64,000 bases of DNA from Mycobacterium sp. 852002-51163_SCH5372311. GTDB lineage: Bacteria; Actinomycetota; Actinomycetes; Mycobacteriales; Mycobacteriaceae. Under the pieces are notes generated by a model. That model worked only from the letters and a program-made list of their open reading frames with translations. It did not search any database and was not told where the DNA came from. Within the stretch, counting starts at the first letter, position 1; each line of letters starts with the position of its first letter. Positions 54,669-64,000 of the stretch are shown here, in pieces. The position numbers and the translations under genes were made by a program. The DNA is taken from NCBI RefSeq assembly GCF_001667115.1, contig NZ_LZIJ01000055.1, positions 1 through 64,000 on the forward strand, written 5' to 3'.

Positions 54669-54904
54669 TGCGCGTCCCGGCTTATCGTCCAGTCCTCGAT
54701 CACCGTGTTCGCCAGCAGTGATTCGGCAATTTCGGCCAGCTCGGAATCGTCGACTGCGTCATCGACCTCTAACTCGAATCTCTTGCCCTGACGCACATCT
54801 GAGATACCGGAATGCCCGAGTCGACCCAGCGCGCCGACAATCGCCTGGCCCTGCGGGTCGAGAATCTCCGCCTTGGGCATCACATGCACGACCACCCGGG
54901 CCAC
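54665..54904 (-). CDS. purS: Phosphoribosylformylglycinamidine synthase subunit PurS
   Basis: 79 residues from a GTG, as in Rv0787A. A small alpha-beta protein, [19 protein letters not shown] with [16 protein letters not shown], that bridges PurL and PurQ. The GTG at 54904 is used because it gives the family N-terminus; a longer frame to 54940 adds Arg-rich residues. Overlap with purQ (4 bp) implies coupling. Divergent from the MBL-fold gene. Confidence 0.95.
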   Translation of the reverse strand: MARVVVHVMPKAEILDPQGQAIVGALGRLGHSGISDVRQGKRFELEVDDAVDDSELAEIAESLLANTVIEDWTISRDAQ

Positions 54905-55036
54905 CGGCGCTCCTCCTCGAGATCGGATTGCTCCGCCCAACGTGCACCGATATGGCGTTAAGGAGCCGGGCGGAGGGTCGGCGCCAACTCTACCGGCGAA
55001 CGGTGCCGCGCCGTCCGATCAGGGCACAATCGGGAT

Positions 55037-55675
55037 ATGCAACTGACGCATTTCGGCCACTCCTGCCTGCTTGCCGAGTTCGGCGACACCAGCCTGCTCT
55101 TCGATCCGGGTACGTTCGCGCACGGCTTCGAGGGGCTCACCGGCCTGTCCGCGATCGTGATCACCCACCAGCACCCCGATCACATCGACGTCACGCGATT
55201 GCCGGCGTTGCTCGAGGGCAACCCCGGTGTCGCGCTGTACGCCGATCCGCAGACCGCCGAGCAACTGGGCGCACCGTGCCAGACGGTGCGCGTCGGCGAC
55301 ACACTGCCGGTCGGGGCATTGACCATCCGGGCCGTCGGCGGCCGGCACGCCGTGATCCATCCCGAAATCCCAGTGATAGAGAACATCTCGTACCTTGTCG
55401 GCGACGGCGAGCATCCCGTCAGGCTGATGCATCCCGGTGATGCGCTGTTCGTGCCCGAAGAGCCCGTCGACGTCCTGGCCACCCCGGCGGCGGCGCCGTG
55501 GATGAAGATCGCCGAGGCCGTCGATTATCTGCGTGCGGTGGGCCCTGCCCGCGCGGTGCCCATTCATCAGGGAATCATCGCTCCTGACGCGCGCGGCATC
55601 TACTACGGCCGGCTCGCCGAGATGACCTCCACCGACTTCCAGGTCCTGCCCGAGGAGAGCGCGGTCACCTTTTGA
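55037..55675 (+). CDS. MBL-fold metal-dependent hydrolase (UlaG-like)
   Basis: 212 residues of the metallo-beta-lactamase fold. Zinc motif THQHPDHID (about 43-51), GRHAVIHPEIP (about 101-111) and MHPGDALFVP (about 135-144), with a terminal PIHQGI (about 175). Length and motifs resemble UlaG-type lactonases or general MBL hydrolases; substrate unknown. The ATG at 55037 is 132 bp from the divergent purS start. It is followed by an inverted-repeat hairpin before the convergent dehydrogenase gene. Confidence 0.85.
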   Translation: MQLTHFGHSCLLAEFGDTSLLFDPGTFAHGFEGLTGLSAIVITHQHPDHIDVTRLPALLEGNPGVALYADPQTAEQLGAPCQTVRVGDTLPVGALTIRAVGGRHAVIHPEIPVIENISYLVGDGEHPVRLMHPGDALFVPEEPVDVLATPAAAPWMKIAEAVDYLRAVGPARAVPIHQGIIAPDARGIYYGRLAEMTSTDFQVLPEESAVTF

Positions 55676-55692
55676 CCGCGAGCACTTTCACC

Positions 55693-55752
55693 GCGAGCAG
55701 ACGCAGAGTCGCACAATTCGGGCTCCAATCGTGCGATTCTGCGTCTGCTCGC
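55693..55752. repeat. 22-bp near-perfect inverted repeat, bidirectional terminator-like
   Basis: Left arm 55693-55714 begins GCGAGCAGACGCAGAGTCGC; right arm 55731-55752 matches its reverse complement at 21 of 22 positions. The loop is 16 bases. It lies between two convergent genes (stops at 55675 and 55763), so it could end transcription from both sides. The arm shares CGAGCAGACGCA with the hairpin at 49345-49402. Confidence 0.85.
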
Positions 55753-55762
55753 GCTACTTGAG

Positions 55763-57436
55763 CTACTTGATATCGGCGGCGGCGCCGCGGCCGGCGGCCC
55801 GACCGGAGAAGATGCACCCACCCAGGAACGTTCCCTCCAAGGCGCGGTACCCGTGTACGCCGCCGCCTCCGAACCCGGCGACCTCACCGGCCGCGTACAA
55901 GCCGCCAAGTGGCGTGCCGTCGCTCTTGAGCACCCGCGAGTCCAAGTCGGTTTCGATGCCGCCCAACGTCTTTCGAGTGAGAATATGCAACTTGACCGCG
56001 ATCAACGGCCCGGCCTTCGGGTCGGTCAACCGGTGCGGGGCCACTACGCGGGTGTACCTGTCACCCAGATAACCGCGAGCCGCACGGATCGCGGTTATCT
56101 GACCGTCCTTGGTGAACCGGTTGGCCACCTCGCGATCGCGGGCGGTGACCTCGGCTTCCACCGTCGCGTAATCCAGCGGCACCACATCAGGCAGTTTGTT
56201 CATCCCGGTCACCAACTCGCGCAACGAGTTTGCGCTGACGAAGTCCACACCCCGGTCGACGAACGCCTGCACCGGCCCCGGCGGGCCGCCCCCGACGCGG
56301 GACCGCGCCAGCCGAACGATGCTCTGCCCGGTCAGGTCCGGGTTCTGCTCTTGACCGGAGAGCGCGAATTCCTTCTCAATGATCTTGGCGTTCAACAAGA
56401 ACCAGGTGTAGTCGTAGCCGGACTTGGTGATGTACTCCAAGGTTCCCAGCGTGTCGAACCCGGGGTACAACGGAACCGGCAACCGCTTGCCGGCGGCGTC
56501 CAACCACAGCGACGACGGTCCGGGAATGATCCGAATGCCGTGGTTCGGCCACACCGGGTCGTAGTTGGTGATCCCTTCGGTGTAGTGCCACATCCGGTCG
56601 GGGTTGATCACCCGTGCCCCGGCCCGCCTGGAAATGTCAATCATCCGGCCGTCGACATGGGCGGGTACCCCGCAGAGCAATTGCTCGGGGACGCGGCCCA
56701 TCCGTTCCGGCCAGTTCTTGCGCACCAGATCATGGTTACCGCCGATGCCGCCGCTGGTCACTATCACCGCTGATGCGCGGAATTCGAACTGGCCCATAGC
56801 TTTTCGTGACGACGCCACTCCTCGTGGCCCAGCCGACGGTTCCAGTACGGTGCCGCGAACACCCGTCACCACGCCGCCGTCCACGATTAACTCGTCGACC
56901 CGATGCCGGTGCGCGAAACGCACTGTCGAACGGTCCCCGAGCTGGCGGGCGAAGATCTCGACCAGCGCCGGCCCGGTACCCCATGTGATGTGGAAGCGCG
57001 GCACCGAGTTGCCATGTCCTCGAGCGCCGTAGCCCCCACGTTCGGCCCAGCCCACGAGGGGAAAAATCTTCAGCCCGCGGTCATGCAGCCAACGGCGCTT
57101 CTCCCCGGCCGCGAATTCGACGTAGGCGTGCGCCCATTGCCGCGGCCAATGGTCTTCGGGACGGTCAAACCCTGCCGTCCCCAACCAGTCCTGCAAGGCG
57201 AGTTCGTGGCTGTCTCGAATGCCGAGGCGCCGTTGCTCGGGGCTGTCGACGAAGAACAGACCGCCGAACGACCAGAATGCCTGCCCACCGAGATTGGCGC
57301 TGTTTTCTTGATCGACGACAAGCACCCGCAACCCGCTATCGACCAATTCGCACGCAGCCACCAGACCCGCTAGGCCGGCCCCGACGACGATGAGGTCAGC
57401 GCCGAACCCCGCCGGCCCGGCCGAAGAACCGCCCAT
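55763..57436 (-). CDS. FAD-dependent dehydrogenase, KstD/fumarate-reductase-like (Rv0785-like)
   Basis: 557 residues. N-terminal FAD motif VVGAGLAGLVAACELVDSG (about 16-34) and E in VVDQENSANLGGQAFWS, then a substrate domain, and a C-terminal flavin motif GLYAAGEVAGFGGGGVHGYRALEG-type region (about 515) that completes FAD binding. Resembles the family of 3-ketosteroid dehydrogenases and fumarate reductases annotated as 'FAD-binding dehydrogenase' (Rv0785). The electron acceptor and substrate are unknown. Next on this strand, 37 bp upstream, is the DUF2334-like gene. Confidence 0.9.
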   Translation of the reverse strand: MGGSSAGPAGFGADLIVVGAGLAGLVAACELVDSGLRVLVVDQENSANLGGQAFWSFGGLFFVDSPEQRRLGIRDSHELALQDWLGTAGFDRPEDHWPRQWAHAYVEFAAGEKRRWLHDRGLKIFPLVGWAERGGYGARGHGNSVPRFHITWGTGPALVEIFARQLGDRSTVRFAHRHRVDELIVDGGVVTGVRGTVLEPSAGPRGVASSRKAMGQFEFRASAVIVTSGGIGGNHDLVRKNWPERMGRVPEQLLCGVPAHVDGRMIDISRRAGARVINPDRMWHYTEGITNYDPVWPNHGIRIIPGPSSLWLDAAGKRLPVPLYPGFDTLGTLEYITKSGYDYTWFLLNAKIIEKEFALSGQEQNPDLTGQSIVRLARSRVGGGPPGPVQAFVDRGVDFVSANSLRELVTGMNKLPDVVPLDYATVEAEVTARDREVANRFTKDGQITAIRAARGYLGDRYTRVVAPHRLTDPKAGPLIAVKLHILTRKTLGGIETDLDSRVLKSDGTPLGGLYAAGEVAGFGGGGVHGYRALEGTFLGGCIFSGRAAGRGAAADIK

Positions 57437-57473
57437 GTCGGTACAGGGTAGCCACCCCTTGGACTAGCAGCGA

Positions 57474-58178
57474 TCAGGCAGCGTCGAGAATCGCCTTATC
57501 GGCCCGCCACTCGTAGACCGAGGGAGCGCAACCGTGCATGCAGGCGAGGTCGACGGCATCCAGCATCGCCTGCAACGGGCCGGGCTTGCGCAGGTGACGG
57601 GCAGCGACGGCGACCCGCACGATGCCGCCGCGACGGGCGATTCGCTCGGCGGACAACACCACCATCCGGCACCACCACGGCTCCGTCAGGAAACCTTCTC
57701 CGATGCCCAGCACGCGGGCACGTGCGGTGGTATGCCGCACCAGGTCGGTGATCCCGTGCAAATCGGCCAGCAGCCGAAAGCCGTTGCGGGGCAATGCTTT
57801 GACGACGCCAGGCGACACCACCCAGCCCGGTGCTGCGAACAGGCGGGTGCGTAGCCCGAGGTGCTCGAGCACCCGGTCGGCGGCCATCAGCCGCAGGTTG
57901 GCCTCGTGCGCGGGCAGCAGGGCGAATTCACCGCGCCGCTTTTTGGTGGCCGCGTCGTCATAGCCGTGCAGGACGATAGCGTCGCCGCCTGCGCGCCGAG
58001 CCGTCAGCCACTCGACGGTGCGCGGGTCGTCGCTCAGCCGGTAGTCACCCGACAGGCGAGGAGCCACCAGCAACGACACCGGCACCGAGCGGGAATCCAT
58101 CTGTGCGCAAAACGCCTCGACGTCGGCCAGGGTGCGATCCCCTATTCCCGAGACCGAGACCATCAGTTTTCCAGACAC
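57474..58178 (-). CDS. DUF2334 / polysaccharide-deacetylase-like protein (Rv0784-like)
   Basis: 234 residues from the GTG at 58178; an ATG at 58202 would add eight residues. The NodB-like (beta/alpha)7 signs are MVSVSGIGDRTLADVEAF, VSLLVAPRLSGDYR, and the His motif VLHGYDDAATKKRRGEF (about 75-91); the metal His/Asp set of active deacetylases is only partly visible. Its role is unknown. A carbohydrate deacetylase or a de-N-acetylase for a sugar-containing lipid is plausible. Lies in the same direction as the FAD dehydrogenase gene. Confidence 0.72.
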   Translation of the reverse strand: MSGKLMVSVSGIGDRTLADVEAFCAQMDSRSVPVSLLVAPRLSGDYRLSDDPRTVEWLTARRAGGDAIVLHGYDDAATKKRRGEFALLPAHEANLRLMAADRVLEHLGLRTRLFAAPGWVVSPGVVKALPRNGFRLLADLHGITDLVRHTTARARVLGIGEGFLTEPWWCRMVVLSAERIARRGGIVRVAVAARHLRKPGPLQAMLDAVDLACMHGCAPSVYEWRADKAILDAA

Positions 58179-58357
58179 ATCTGTAGTTTGCCGATCCCAC
58201 ATGTCGGGACGGTGAAGTACATGCAGACGGGAGGCATATATCCGATCGCGTTGCAGCTACGGCACGGCTGACTCCAGTCACTGCAGCTCCGAGCGGCGCA
58301 CATAGCGACCGGCTTCGCGAAGCGGGAACCAGCGCCGGCCAGGCTAATCAGTTCGAT

Positions 58358-59965
58358 ATGCTAAGCAACGCCATGGAGAAGGCCCATCCCACCGCGGCCG
58401 ATGCCCCGCCGCCCACCATCCCCACCCTGCAGTCAGGCGCGGGTCATCAGGTCTATCCCGACAGACTGGATGCCAGGCTGTTGCGGATCTCCGGGGTGTG
58501 CATTCTGGCCACGGTCATGGCGATCCTGGATGTCACGGTCGTCAGCGTCGCGCAACGCACGTTCATCGACCAGTTCGGCTCGACCCAGGCCGTGGTCGGC
58601 TGGACGATGACCGGCTACACGCTCGCCCTGGCAACCGTTATCCCGATAACCGGCTGGGCAGCCGACCGGTTCGGCACCAAACGGCTCTTCATGGGCTCGG
58701 TGCTCGCCTTCACACTGGGCTCGTTGCTGTGCGCGGTGGCGGCAAACATCCCGCAGCTCATCCTCTTTCGAGTGGTCCAGGGCATCGGTGGCGGCAGCTT
58801 GCTGCCGCTGGGATTCATGATCCTGACCCGCGAGGCCGGCCCGCGGCGGCTGGGTCGCCTGATGTCGATCCTGAGCATTCCCATGCTGCTCGCCCCGATC
58901 GGCGGACCGATCCTGGGCGGCTGGCTCATCGACACCTCCAGCTGGCGGTGGATCTTCCTGATCAACCTGCCTTTCGGGCTCGCCACCGTCGCCCTCGCGG
59001 CCATCGTCTTCCCCAAGGACCACGCGGCGCGCGCGGAGACCTTCGACGTCATCGGCGTGCTGTTGCTCTCCCCCGGCCTGGCGACATTCCTGTTCGCGGT
59101 GTCCTCCATTCCGGCCCGCGGGACCGTGGCAGATCGCCACGTACTGATACCAGCGGCCGTCGGCCTGGCGCTGGTCGCCGCGTTCGTGGTGCACGCGCGG
59201 CGCCGTACCGACCACCCGCTGATAGACCTGCGACTGTTCAGCAATCGAGTGCTGACCAACGCCAATGTGACGATGGTCGTTTTCGCCGTCGCCTTCTTCG
59301 GCGCCTGCCTGGTGCTGCCGAGCTACTTCCAGCAGGTGCTGCACCAGACACCGATGCAGGCGGGCGTGCACATGATCCCCCAGGGACTTGGCGCCATGCT
59401 GACCATGCGGCTGACCGGACCGCTGGTAGACAGGCAGGGACCGGGCAAGGTCGTGCTGGTCGGTATCGCACTGATCACCGCGGGTCTGGGCACCTTCGCC
59501 TTCGGTGTCGTCAGGCAGGCGCACTACCTACCCACCCTGCTGGTGGGCCTGGCGATCATGGGCCTGGGGATGGGCTGCACCATGATGCCTCTCTCGGTGG
59601 CGTCGGTGCAGTCACTGGCGCCGCATCAGATCGCCCGCGGTACCACCCTGATCAGCGTCAGCCAGCAGGTGGGCGGCTCGATGGGCACCGCGCTGATGTC
59701 GATGATCCTGACCAGTCAGTTCAACCGAAGCGAAAACATCACCGCGGCGAAGAAACTCGCGGCACTACAGCAGCAGGCCGCTACCAGCGGGGTGCCGGTT
59801 GAGCAGTCGGCAATACCGCGCCAAACACTTACTCCCGGCTTTGCGGCCAACCTGCTGCACGACCTTTCGCACGCTTACACAGCGGTATTCGTCGTGGCCA
59901 TGGTCTTAGTGCTGTGCACCATCGTCCCGGCAGCGCTACTGCCGAAAACGCCGGCCGCAGAATAG
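58358..59965 (+). CDS. emrB: MFS multidrug transporter, DHA2 family (EmrB-like)
   Basis: 535 residues with about 14 membrane helices. Motif A-like GWAADRFGTKRLFM (about 94-107), motif C LLAPIGGPILGG (about 178-189) and the D1 segment near TVVSVAQRTFIDQFGS are typical of drug/H+ antiporters of 14 helices. Probably exports hydrophobic drugs or a lipid-like metabolite. Rv0783c-like. The ATG at 58358 is chosen; the second Met lies 5 codons later. Convergent with ptrB (9-bp gap). Confidence 0.92.
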   Translation: MLSNAMEKAHPTAADAPPPTIPTLQSGAGHQVYPDRLDARLLRISGVCILATVMAILDVTVVSVAQRTFIDQFGSTQAVVGWTMTGYTLALATVIPITGWAADRFGTKRLFMGSVLAFTLGSLLCAVAANIPQLILFRVVQGIGGGSLLPLGFMILTREAGPRRLGRLMSILSIPMLLAPIGGPILGGWLIDTSSWRWIFLINLPFGLATVALAAIVFPKDHAARAETFDVIGVLLLSPGLATFLFAVSSIPARGTVADRHVLIPAAVGLALVAAFVVHARRRTDHPLIDLRLFSNRVLTNANVTMVVFAVAFFGACLVLPSYFQQVLHQTPMQAGVHMIPQGLGAMLTMRLTGPLVDRQGPGKVVLVGIALITAGLGTFAFGVVRQAHYLPTLLVGLAIMGLGMGCTMMPLSVASVQSLAPHQIARGTTLISVSQQVGGSMGTALMSMILTSQFNRSENITAAKKLAALQQQAATSGVPVEQSAIPRQTLTPGFAANLLHDLSHAYTAVFVVAMVLVLCTIVPAALLPKTPAAE

Positions 59966-59974
59966 CGCGAGCCC

Positions 59975-62086
59975 TCACGCGTAGCGGTCGCCATCGGCCG
60001 CGGCCAGCAGCCAGGCGTACTGGTACGCCGTTTCCTTCCAGGCCCGGTAGCGACCACTGACCCCGCCATGGCCCGCCGCCATCTGAGTCTTGAGCAGCAC
60101 CGGATTGCCGTCCGTCTTGGCGTGACGAAGTGCCGCAACCCATTTCGCCGGCTCCACGTAGTAGACCCTGGTGTCGTTCAATGACGTCATGGCCAGGATG
60201 GCCGGGTAGTGCTTGCCCTCGACGTTCTCATAGGGCGAATACGACTTCATATAAGCGTAGACATCCCTGTCGCTCAACGGGTTACCCCATTCGTCCCACT
60301 CAGTCACGGTCAATGGCAATGACGGATCCAGGATGGTGGTCAGCGGGTCGACGAAGGGCACCTGCGCGAGGATTCCGGCGAACAGCTCAGGGGCCATGTT
60401 GGCCACCGCACCCACCAGCAGACCGCCGGCGCTGCCGCCCAAGGCCACCAGCTGCTCCGGTCGGGTCAGCCCCGAGTCCACCAGATGCCTTGCCACCGCG
60501 ATGAAGTCGGTGAAGGTGTTCTTCTTTTCCAGCAGCTTGCCGTGCTCGTACCACAGCCGGCCCATCTCACCGCCGCCCCGGACGTGTGCAACGACGAACA
60601 CCATGCCGCGGTCCAGCAGCGACAACCGGGCGATGGAGAAGCTGGGGTCTGTGCAGATTTCGTAGGCGCCGTATCCGTAAAGCAGTGCGGGCGCCGGGAA
60701 TTCGGTGTCGACGCGGTGCACGATCGACACCGGGATTCGCGCGCCGTCGTCGGCGCGCGCCCAATCGCGCCGCTCGACATAGTCCGAAGGCCGGTAGTCA
60801 CCGAGAACGGGTTGTTCGCGCAGCAACGTGCGTTCCCCGGTTTCCAGGTCCACGTCATAGATGCGGGGCGGGATGATGAAAGAACCCGCTCTGATCCGCA
60901 GTTTGGGTGAGTCCCAGTTCGGATTGGCACCCAGGCCCGACGCCGTCAGCTCGGAGTCGAACGAAATCTCTTCTGGCTCTAGATAGTTGCCGTCCGACCC
61001 GATGGGCCACAGCTGGATGCGGGGTAACGCCTCACGGCGATAGCTGATCACCAGATGACGGGCGAAGGCGTCCACATAGTCGAGGCGCACGTCGTCGCGG
61101 TGCGGAATCAGGATGCGCTGTTGAGCCGGATCGCGCACCGGGGCTTCGACGAGCGTGAAGTTCACCGCCCCGTCGTTGTGCAGTATCAAGAACCGGTCTT
61201 CGCCGCCGATAACGGCGTGCTCCAGCGAATACTCGACGCCGTCGCGCCGCGGCAGCACTACGGTGAATCCCGCGGCGGGATCGTCCGCGTCCGCGTAGCG
61301 GATCTCGGAGGTGATCGCCGATCCCGAGGCGATGATCACGTAGGCCTCACTTCGGGTGAGGCCCACCCCAACCCAGAAGCGTTCATCGGCTTCGTGGTAC
61401 ACCTGCTCCGATGGCTCACCGGAGCCGAGCCGATAGCGCCACACTTTGTCCGGACGGCGGGCCTCATCCAGGGTCGTGTAGTACACGGTGCGATTGTCGG
61501 CGGCCCAGGTCACGCCGGCGCCGACCGGGGTGATCTCGTCGGGGAACAGTTCTCCGGTACGTAAGTCCTTGAACCGCATCGTGTATCGCTCGTCGCCGAC
61601 GACATCGACGGAGTATGCGAGCAGGTTGCCGTCCAAGCTGACCAGGCAGGCGCCCAGGGCGAAGAATTCGTGGCCTTCGGCCTCGATGTTCGAGTCGAGC
61701 AGGATCTGTTCGCCGGGGATTTCCGTTTCCTCGTCCAGGACCGGCGGACTCCAACCATTGGAATCCCCTACCGGACAACGACACTGGACGCGGTACTGCT
61801 TTCCCTCGAAGGTGCGGCCGTAGTACCACCAGTCGCCTTGCCGAACCGGCACCGAAAGGTCGGTCTCCTTGGTGCGTGCCTTGATTTCGTCGAAGATTGT
61901 TTGCCGCAACGATTCGAGATGAGCCGTCGTCTGGTCGGCATACGCGTTCTCAGCCTCGAGGTAGGCGATGACTTCCGGGTCGGACTTGTCACGCAGCCAT
62001 TCGTACGGGTCGACGAAGACATCACCGTGGTGCTCGCGCCGGGTGTCGACCCGCTTGGCGACGGGCGGCTCGAGTCCTTCGCTCAT
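59975..62086 (-). CDS. ptrB: Oligopeptidase B (prolyl oligopeptidase family S9A)
   Basis: 703 residues, the full length of the family. Seven-blade propeller (about 70-400) and a C-terminal alpha/beta hydrolase with Ser in [12 protein letters not shown] (about 543-554), Asp in [11 protein letters not shown] (about 628-638) and His in [11 protein letters not shown] (about 661-671). Cleaves short peptides after basic residues. It is one intact gene; in H37Rv the equivalent is annotated as two, ptrBa and ptrBb. Its ATG overlaps the purC stop (ATGA, 62083-62086), so translation is coupled. Confidence 0.95.
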   Translation of the reverse strand: MSEGLEPPVAKRVDTRREHHGDVFVDPYEWLRDKSDPEVIAYLEAENAYADQTTAHLESLRQTIFDEIKARTKETDLSVPVRQGDWWYYGRTFEGKQYRVQCRCPVGDSNGWSPPVLDEETEIPGEQILLDSNIEAEGHEFFALGACLVSLDGNLLAYSVDVVGDERYTMRFKDLRTGELFPDEITPVGAGVTWAADNRTVYYTTLDEARRPDKVWRYRLGSGEPSEQVYHEADERFWVGVGLTRSEAYVIIASGSAITSEIRYADADDPAAGFTVVLPRRDGVEYSLEHAVIGGEDRFLILHNDGAVNFTLVEAPVRDPAQQRILIPHRDDVRLDYVDAFARHLVISYRREALPRIQLWPIGSDGNYLEPEEISFDSELTASGLGANPNWDSPKLRIRAGSFIIPPRIYDVDLETGERTLLREQPVLGDYRPSDYVERRDWARADDGARIPVSIVHRVDTEFPAPALLYGYGAYEICTDPSFSIARLSLLDRGMVFVVAHVRGGGEMGRLWYEHGKLLEKKNTFTDFIAVARHLVDSGLTRPEQLVALGGSAGGLLVGAVANMAPELFAGILAQVPFVDPLTTILDPSLPLTVTEWDEWGNPLSDRDVYAYMKSYSPYENVEGKHYPAILAMTSLNDTRVYYVEPAKWVAALRHAKTDGNPVLLKTQMAAGHGGVSGRYRAWKETAYQYAWLLAAADGDRYA

Positions 62087-62976
62087 GCGTGCGGGCCGAT
62101 CCAGTCGTCGAAGCTCAAGCCGGAAATCCGTTCGTAGGCATTGATATAACGGTCACGGGTGGCATCGATGATGTCATCCGGAAGCGGGGGTGGTGGCTGC
62201 GTGCCGTTGCGGTCCCACCCCGATGCGGGGCTGGTGAGCCAGTTGCGGACGAACTGTTTGTCGAAGCTGACCTGCACGATGCCGGGCCGGTAATCTTCGG
62301 CCGGCCAGTAGCGTGACGAGTCCGGCGTGAAGATTTCGTCGGCCAGCAGCACGTTGCCGGCCCGGTCGACACCGAATTCGAACTTGGTGTCGGCGATGAT
62401 GATTCCCTTTTTCAGGGCGTGATCGGCGGCCTGCACGTAAATCTGTAACGTGCGGTCGCGCAACTGATTGGCGCGGACAGCGCCGACCATCTCGATCACC
62501 CTGGCGAAGGAGATGTTCTCATCGTGGTTTCCCAGGGCCGCTTTGGTTGCCGGCGTGAACAACGGCGTGTCGAACTTGCTGGCCTCGACCAGTCCCGGTG
62601 GCAAAGCGATGCCACATACTTTCCCGGTCGCCTGATAGTCCAGCAACCCCGAGCCGGTGAGATAGCCCCGAGCCACGCATTCCACCGGGAACATCTCGAG
62701 CTGTCGAACCACCAGCGCGCGGCCCAGCACCTCGTCGGGTATTCGCGGGTCGTCGGGCGGCCCGGCCAGGTGGTTGGGGGCGCCGACGAGGCCGAAGAAG
62801 AACACGCTCATCGCGGTCAGGATGCGGCCCTTGTCCGGAATGGTGCTGTCCAGGACATAGTCGTACGCCGAAATCCGGTCGGAGGCGACCAGGAGCAGAT
62901 GCTCGTCATCGACCCGGTAGAGCTCACGAACCTTGCCGCTGGCCAGATGCTGGTAGTCGGACAGTGCGGGGCGCAT
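62083..62976 (-). CDS. purC: SAICAR synthetase
   Basis: 297 residues, same as Rv0780. Condenses CAIR with aspartate to SAICAR using ATP, the eighth step of purine synthesis. [30 protein letters not shown] N-terminal ATP loop, [15 protein letters not shown] (about 97-111) and [12 protein letters not shown] (about 194-205) are characteristic. Its stop overlaps the ptrB start. Divergent from the membrane protein gene at 63136. Confidence 0.96.
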   Translation of the reverse strand: MRPALSDYQHLASGKVRELYRVDDEHLLLVASDRISAYDYVLDSTIPDKGRILTAMSVFFFGLVGAPNHLAGPPDDPRIPDEVLGRALVVRQLEMFPVECVARGYLTGSGLLDYQATGKVCGIALPPGLVEASKFDTPLFTPATKAALGNHDENISFARVIEMVGAVRANQLRDRTLQIYVQAADHALKKGIIIADTKFEFGVDRAGNVLLADEIFTPDSSRYWPAEDYRPGIVQVSFDKQFVRNWLTSPASGWDRNGTQPPPPLPDDIIDATRDRYINAYERISGLSFDDWIGPHA

Positions 62977-63135
62977 CGGGCCAGCCTAACGCGCTGACCG
63001 AAGGCGGAATGGTCTCGGAGTGGCTAATCGACGCCATGCCTCTACAGTCCGAACGTGCCGTGGGTGTCGTGAACCCAGCAATGATCAAAGCCGCGTCTCA
63101 GCTACTGGACCGCAAAGTGTGCTGGTATCAGTGCT

Positions 63136-63750
63136 ATGAGGTTTTTGCCCTATTCCACCAAGCCCCTTCGGCTGTTCGTCCAGCTGATGAGCGATATCAC
63201 CGTCTCGTTGTGGACGACGGTTTGGGTGTTCGTTGGCCTCGCCGTACACAGCGCCATCGCGACGATCGCCGTCGCCGGCCGGCAGGTCGAGAGCGGCTCG
63301 AAGGGAGTTGCCGGCAACCTGGCGTCGGCAGGCCATGGCGCCCAGCACATTCCGCTGGTGGGCGACGCGGTGAGCAAGCCGCTCACCGCGGCCAGCCAGG
63401 CCGCCCTCGACATCGCGAGCGCCGGTCACGACCTGGACACCACGGCGAGCTGGCTGGCGGTGGTGCTGGCGCTCGCGGTCGCGGCGACTCCGATCCTGGC
63501 GGTGACCATGCCGTGGCTGTTCCTGAGGGTACGGTTCTTCCGGCGCAAGCTGGCGGTGACTGCGTTGGCCGCCACCGCGGCCGGGCAGCAACTGCTGGCG
63601 TTGCGGGCGTTGGCGAACCGGGCGCCGGGCAAGCTGGCCGGGGTCAGTGAGGATCCGATCGGCGGGTGGCGCCGCGAGGATCCCGTCGTCATACGCGGGC
63701 TGGCGGCGCTGGAACTGAAAGCGGCCGGAATCAGGATCCGCATGCCCTGA
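63136..63750 (+). CDS. Conserved mycobacterial membrane protein (Rv0779c-like)
   Basis: 204 residues. Two groups of hydrophobic helices (about 22-43 and 110-130) separated by a Gly/Ala-rich periplasmic segment, VAGNLASAGHGAQHIPLVGDAVSKPL, where an amphipathic repeat is seen. The C-terminus is cytoplasmic and Arg/Lys-rich. Similar in length and place to Rv0779c, a transmembrane protein of unknown function. The ATG at 63136 follows CTGGTATCAGTGCT, a poor ribosome site. Divergent from purC. Confidence 0.75.
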   Translation: MRFLPYSTKPLRLFVQLMSDITVSLWTTVWVFVGLAVHSAIATIAVAGRQVESGSKGVAGNLASAGHGAQHIPLVGDAVSKPLTAASQAALDIASAGHDLDTTASWLAVVLALAVAATPILAVTMPWLFLRVRFFRRKLAVTALAATAAGQQLLALRALANRAPGKLAGVSEDPIGGWRREDPVVIRGLAALELKAAGIRIRMP

Positions 63751-63895
63751 TTCGTCGACGCAGGGACAACCGTCCGTCACACCGGTCACTCGCTATCCGC
63801 GGCAGCGTCGAGAGTGCAACTACCGACAAGTTCGTCGAGAACCGACGTCGTCAGATGCACTTTCGCGGATCGGGCAAACGGATTGTGCTGATCCT

Positions 63896-64000
63896 CTAAC
63901 GCTTACCCGCGATCCGGCCCAGCGCGCGCATCAGCCCCGCGACAACCACAATCCCCCACGCCGCCAACGCATCCCAGAAAAATACCAGCGAAACGGTCGC
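63896..64000 (-). CDS. C-terminal end of a membrane protein running beyond the right edge
   Basis: An open minus-strand frame enters at 64000 and stops with TAG at 63896-63898: 34 codons, ATVSLVFFWDALAAWGIV followed by VVAGLMRALGRIAGKR. The hydrophobic stretch and basic end look like a last membrane helix and a short cytoplasmic tail. The rest of the gene is outside the window, so it cannot be named. The 145-bp gap from the Rv0779c-like gene shows nothing else. Confidence 0.45.
   Translation of the reverse strand, partial: ATVSLVFFWDALAAWGIVVVAGLMRALGRIAGKR

Overview
The window is chromosomal DNA from a Mycobacterium, most likely a slow-growing species. The evidence is high G+C content and many GTG/TTG starts. 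There is also a gene order that, read backwards, follows the M. tuberculosis H37Rv Rv0779c to Rv0830 block almost gene for gene (family names and H37Rv numbers are from memory; no search was run). Conserved anchors are purC, ptrB, emrB, purS-purQ, encapsulin with DyP peroxidase, pepC, purL, purF, purM, ygfZ, pabC-like, cysA2-sseC, lmeA, a glnR-like regulator, mshD, phoT, phoY2, an LCP ligase, dus, desA1, DUF2236 and a Rv0830-like methyltransferase, plus tRNA-Lys and a Glu-Asp-Phe tRNA cluster.

Layout. 1-1280: 3' part of a membrane adenylate cyclase. 1316-5923: a very small integrative element of the actinomycete ICE (pSAM2-like) type with Nudix/Pif-like, GntR/KorSA-like, Pra-like, FtsK/TraSA-like, Xis and tyrosine integrase genes, abutting the 3' end of tRNA-Phe; no replication gene is visible. 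5924-6411: four tRNA genes. 6597-12614: Ser/Thr kinase, TIGR04255-type protein, methyltransferase, a frameshifted deaminase, a 36% histidine protein behind a palindromic operator, and a DUF2236 protein. 12682-23513: TetR, desA1, dus, LCP, the phosphate locus (phoY2, phoT, pstS, with pstC/pstA apparently deleted), mshD, glnR-like and lmeA. 23514-26208: a 20-bp tandem repeat, then a sulfur operon that begins with a leaderless poly-cysteine leader peptide and runs through cysA2, sseC, a tiny membrane protein and a nitrobindin. 26209-38741: a structured RNA candidate, folate/Fe-S helper genes, purine genes purM, purF and purL, pepC, and the DyP-encapsulin pair. 38742-53993: an accessory block of about 15 kb not expected at this place from H37Rv. 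It holds three related TetR regulators, a MOSC-ferredoxin-reductase fusion, hydrolase, quinone reductase, tandem DUF427, TMEM175-type channel, HAD, cupin, epimerase, PlsC and WS/DGAT lipid acyltransferase genes. 53994-64000: purQ, purS, MBL-fold protein, FAD dehydrogenase, DUF2334-like protein, EmrB transporter, PtrB, PurC, a membrane protein, and the tail of a further minus-strand gene at the edge.

The most interesting points are: the replication-less AICE with a shared operator motif; the collapsed pst operon in which a 19-codon tail of a lost gene still overlaps the phoT start; the Cys-codon leader peptide ahead of cysA2; the His-rich protein sitting in the slot where H37Rv has kmtR; and an intergenic RNA element with three perfect helices between the nitrobindin and pabC-like genes.
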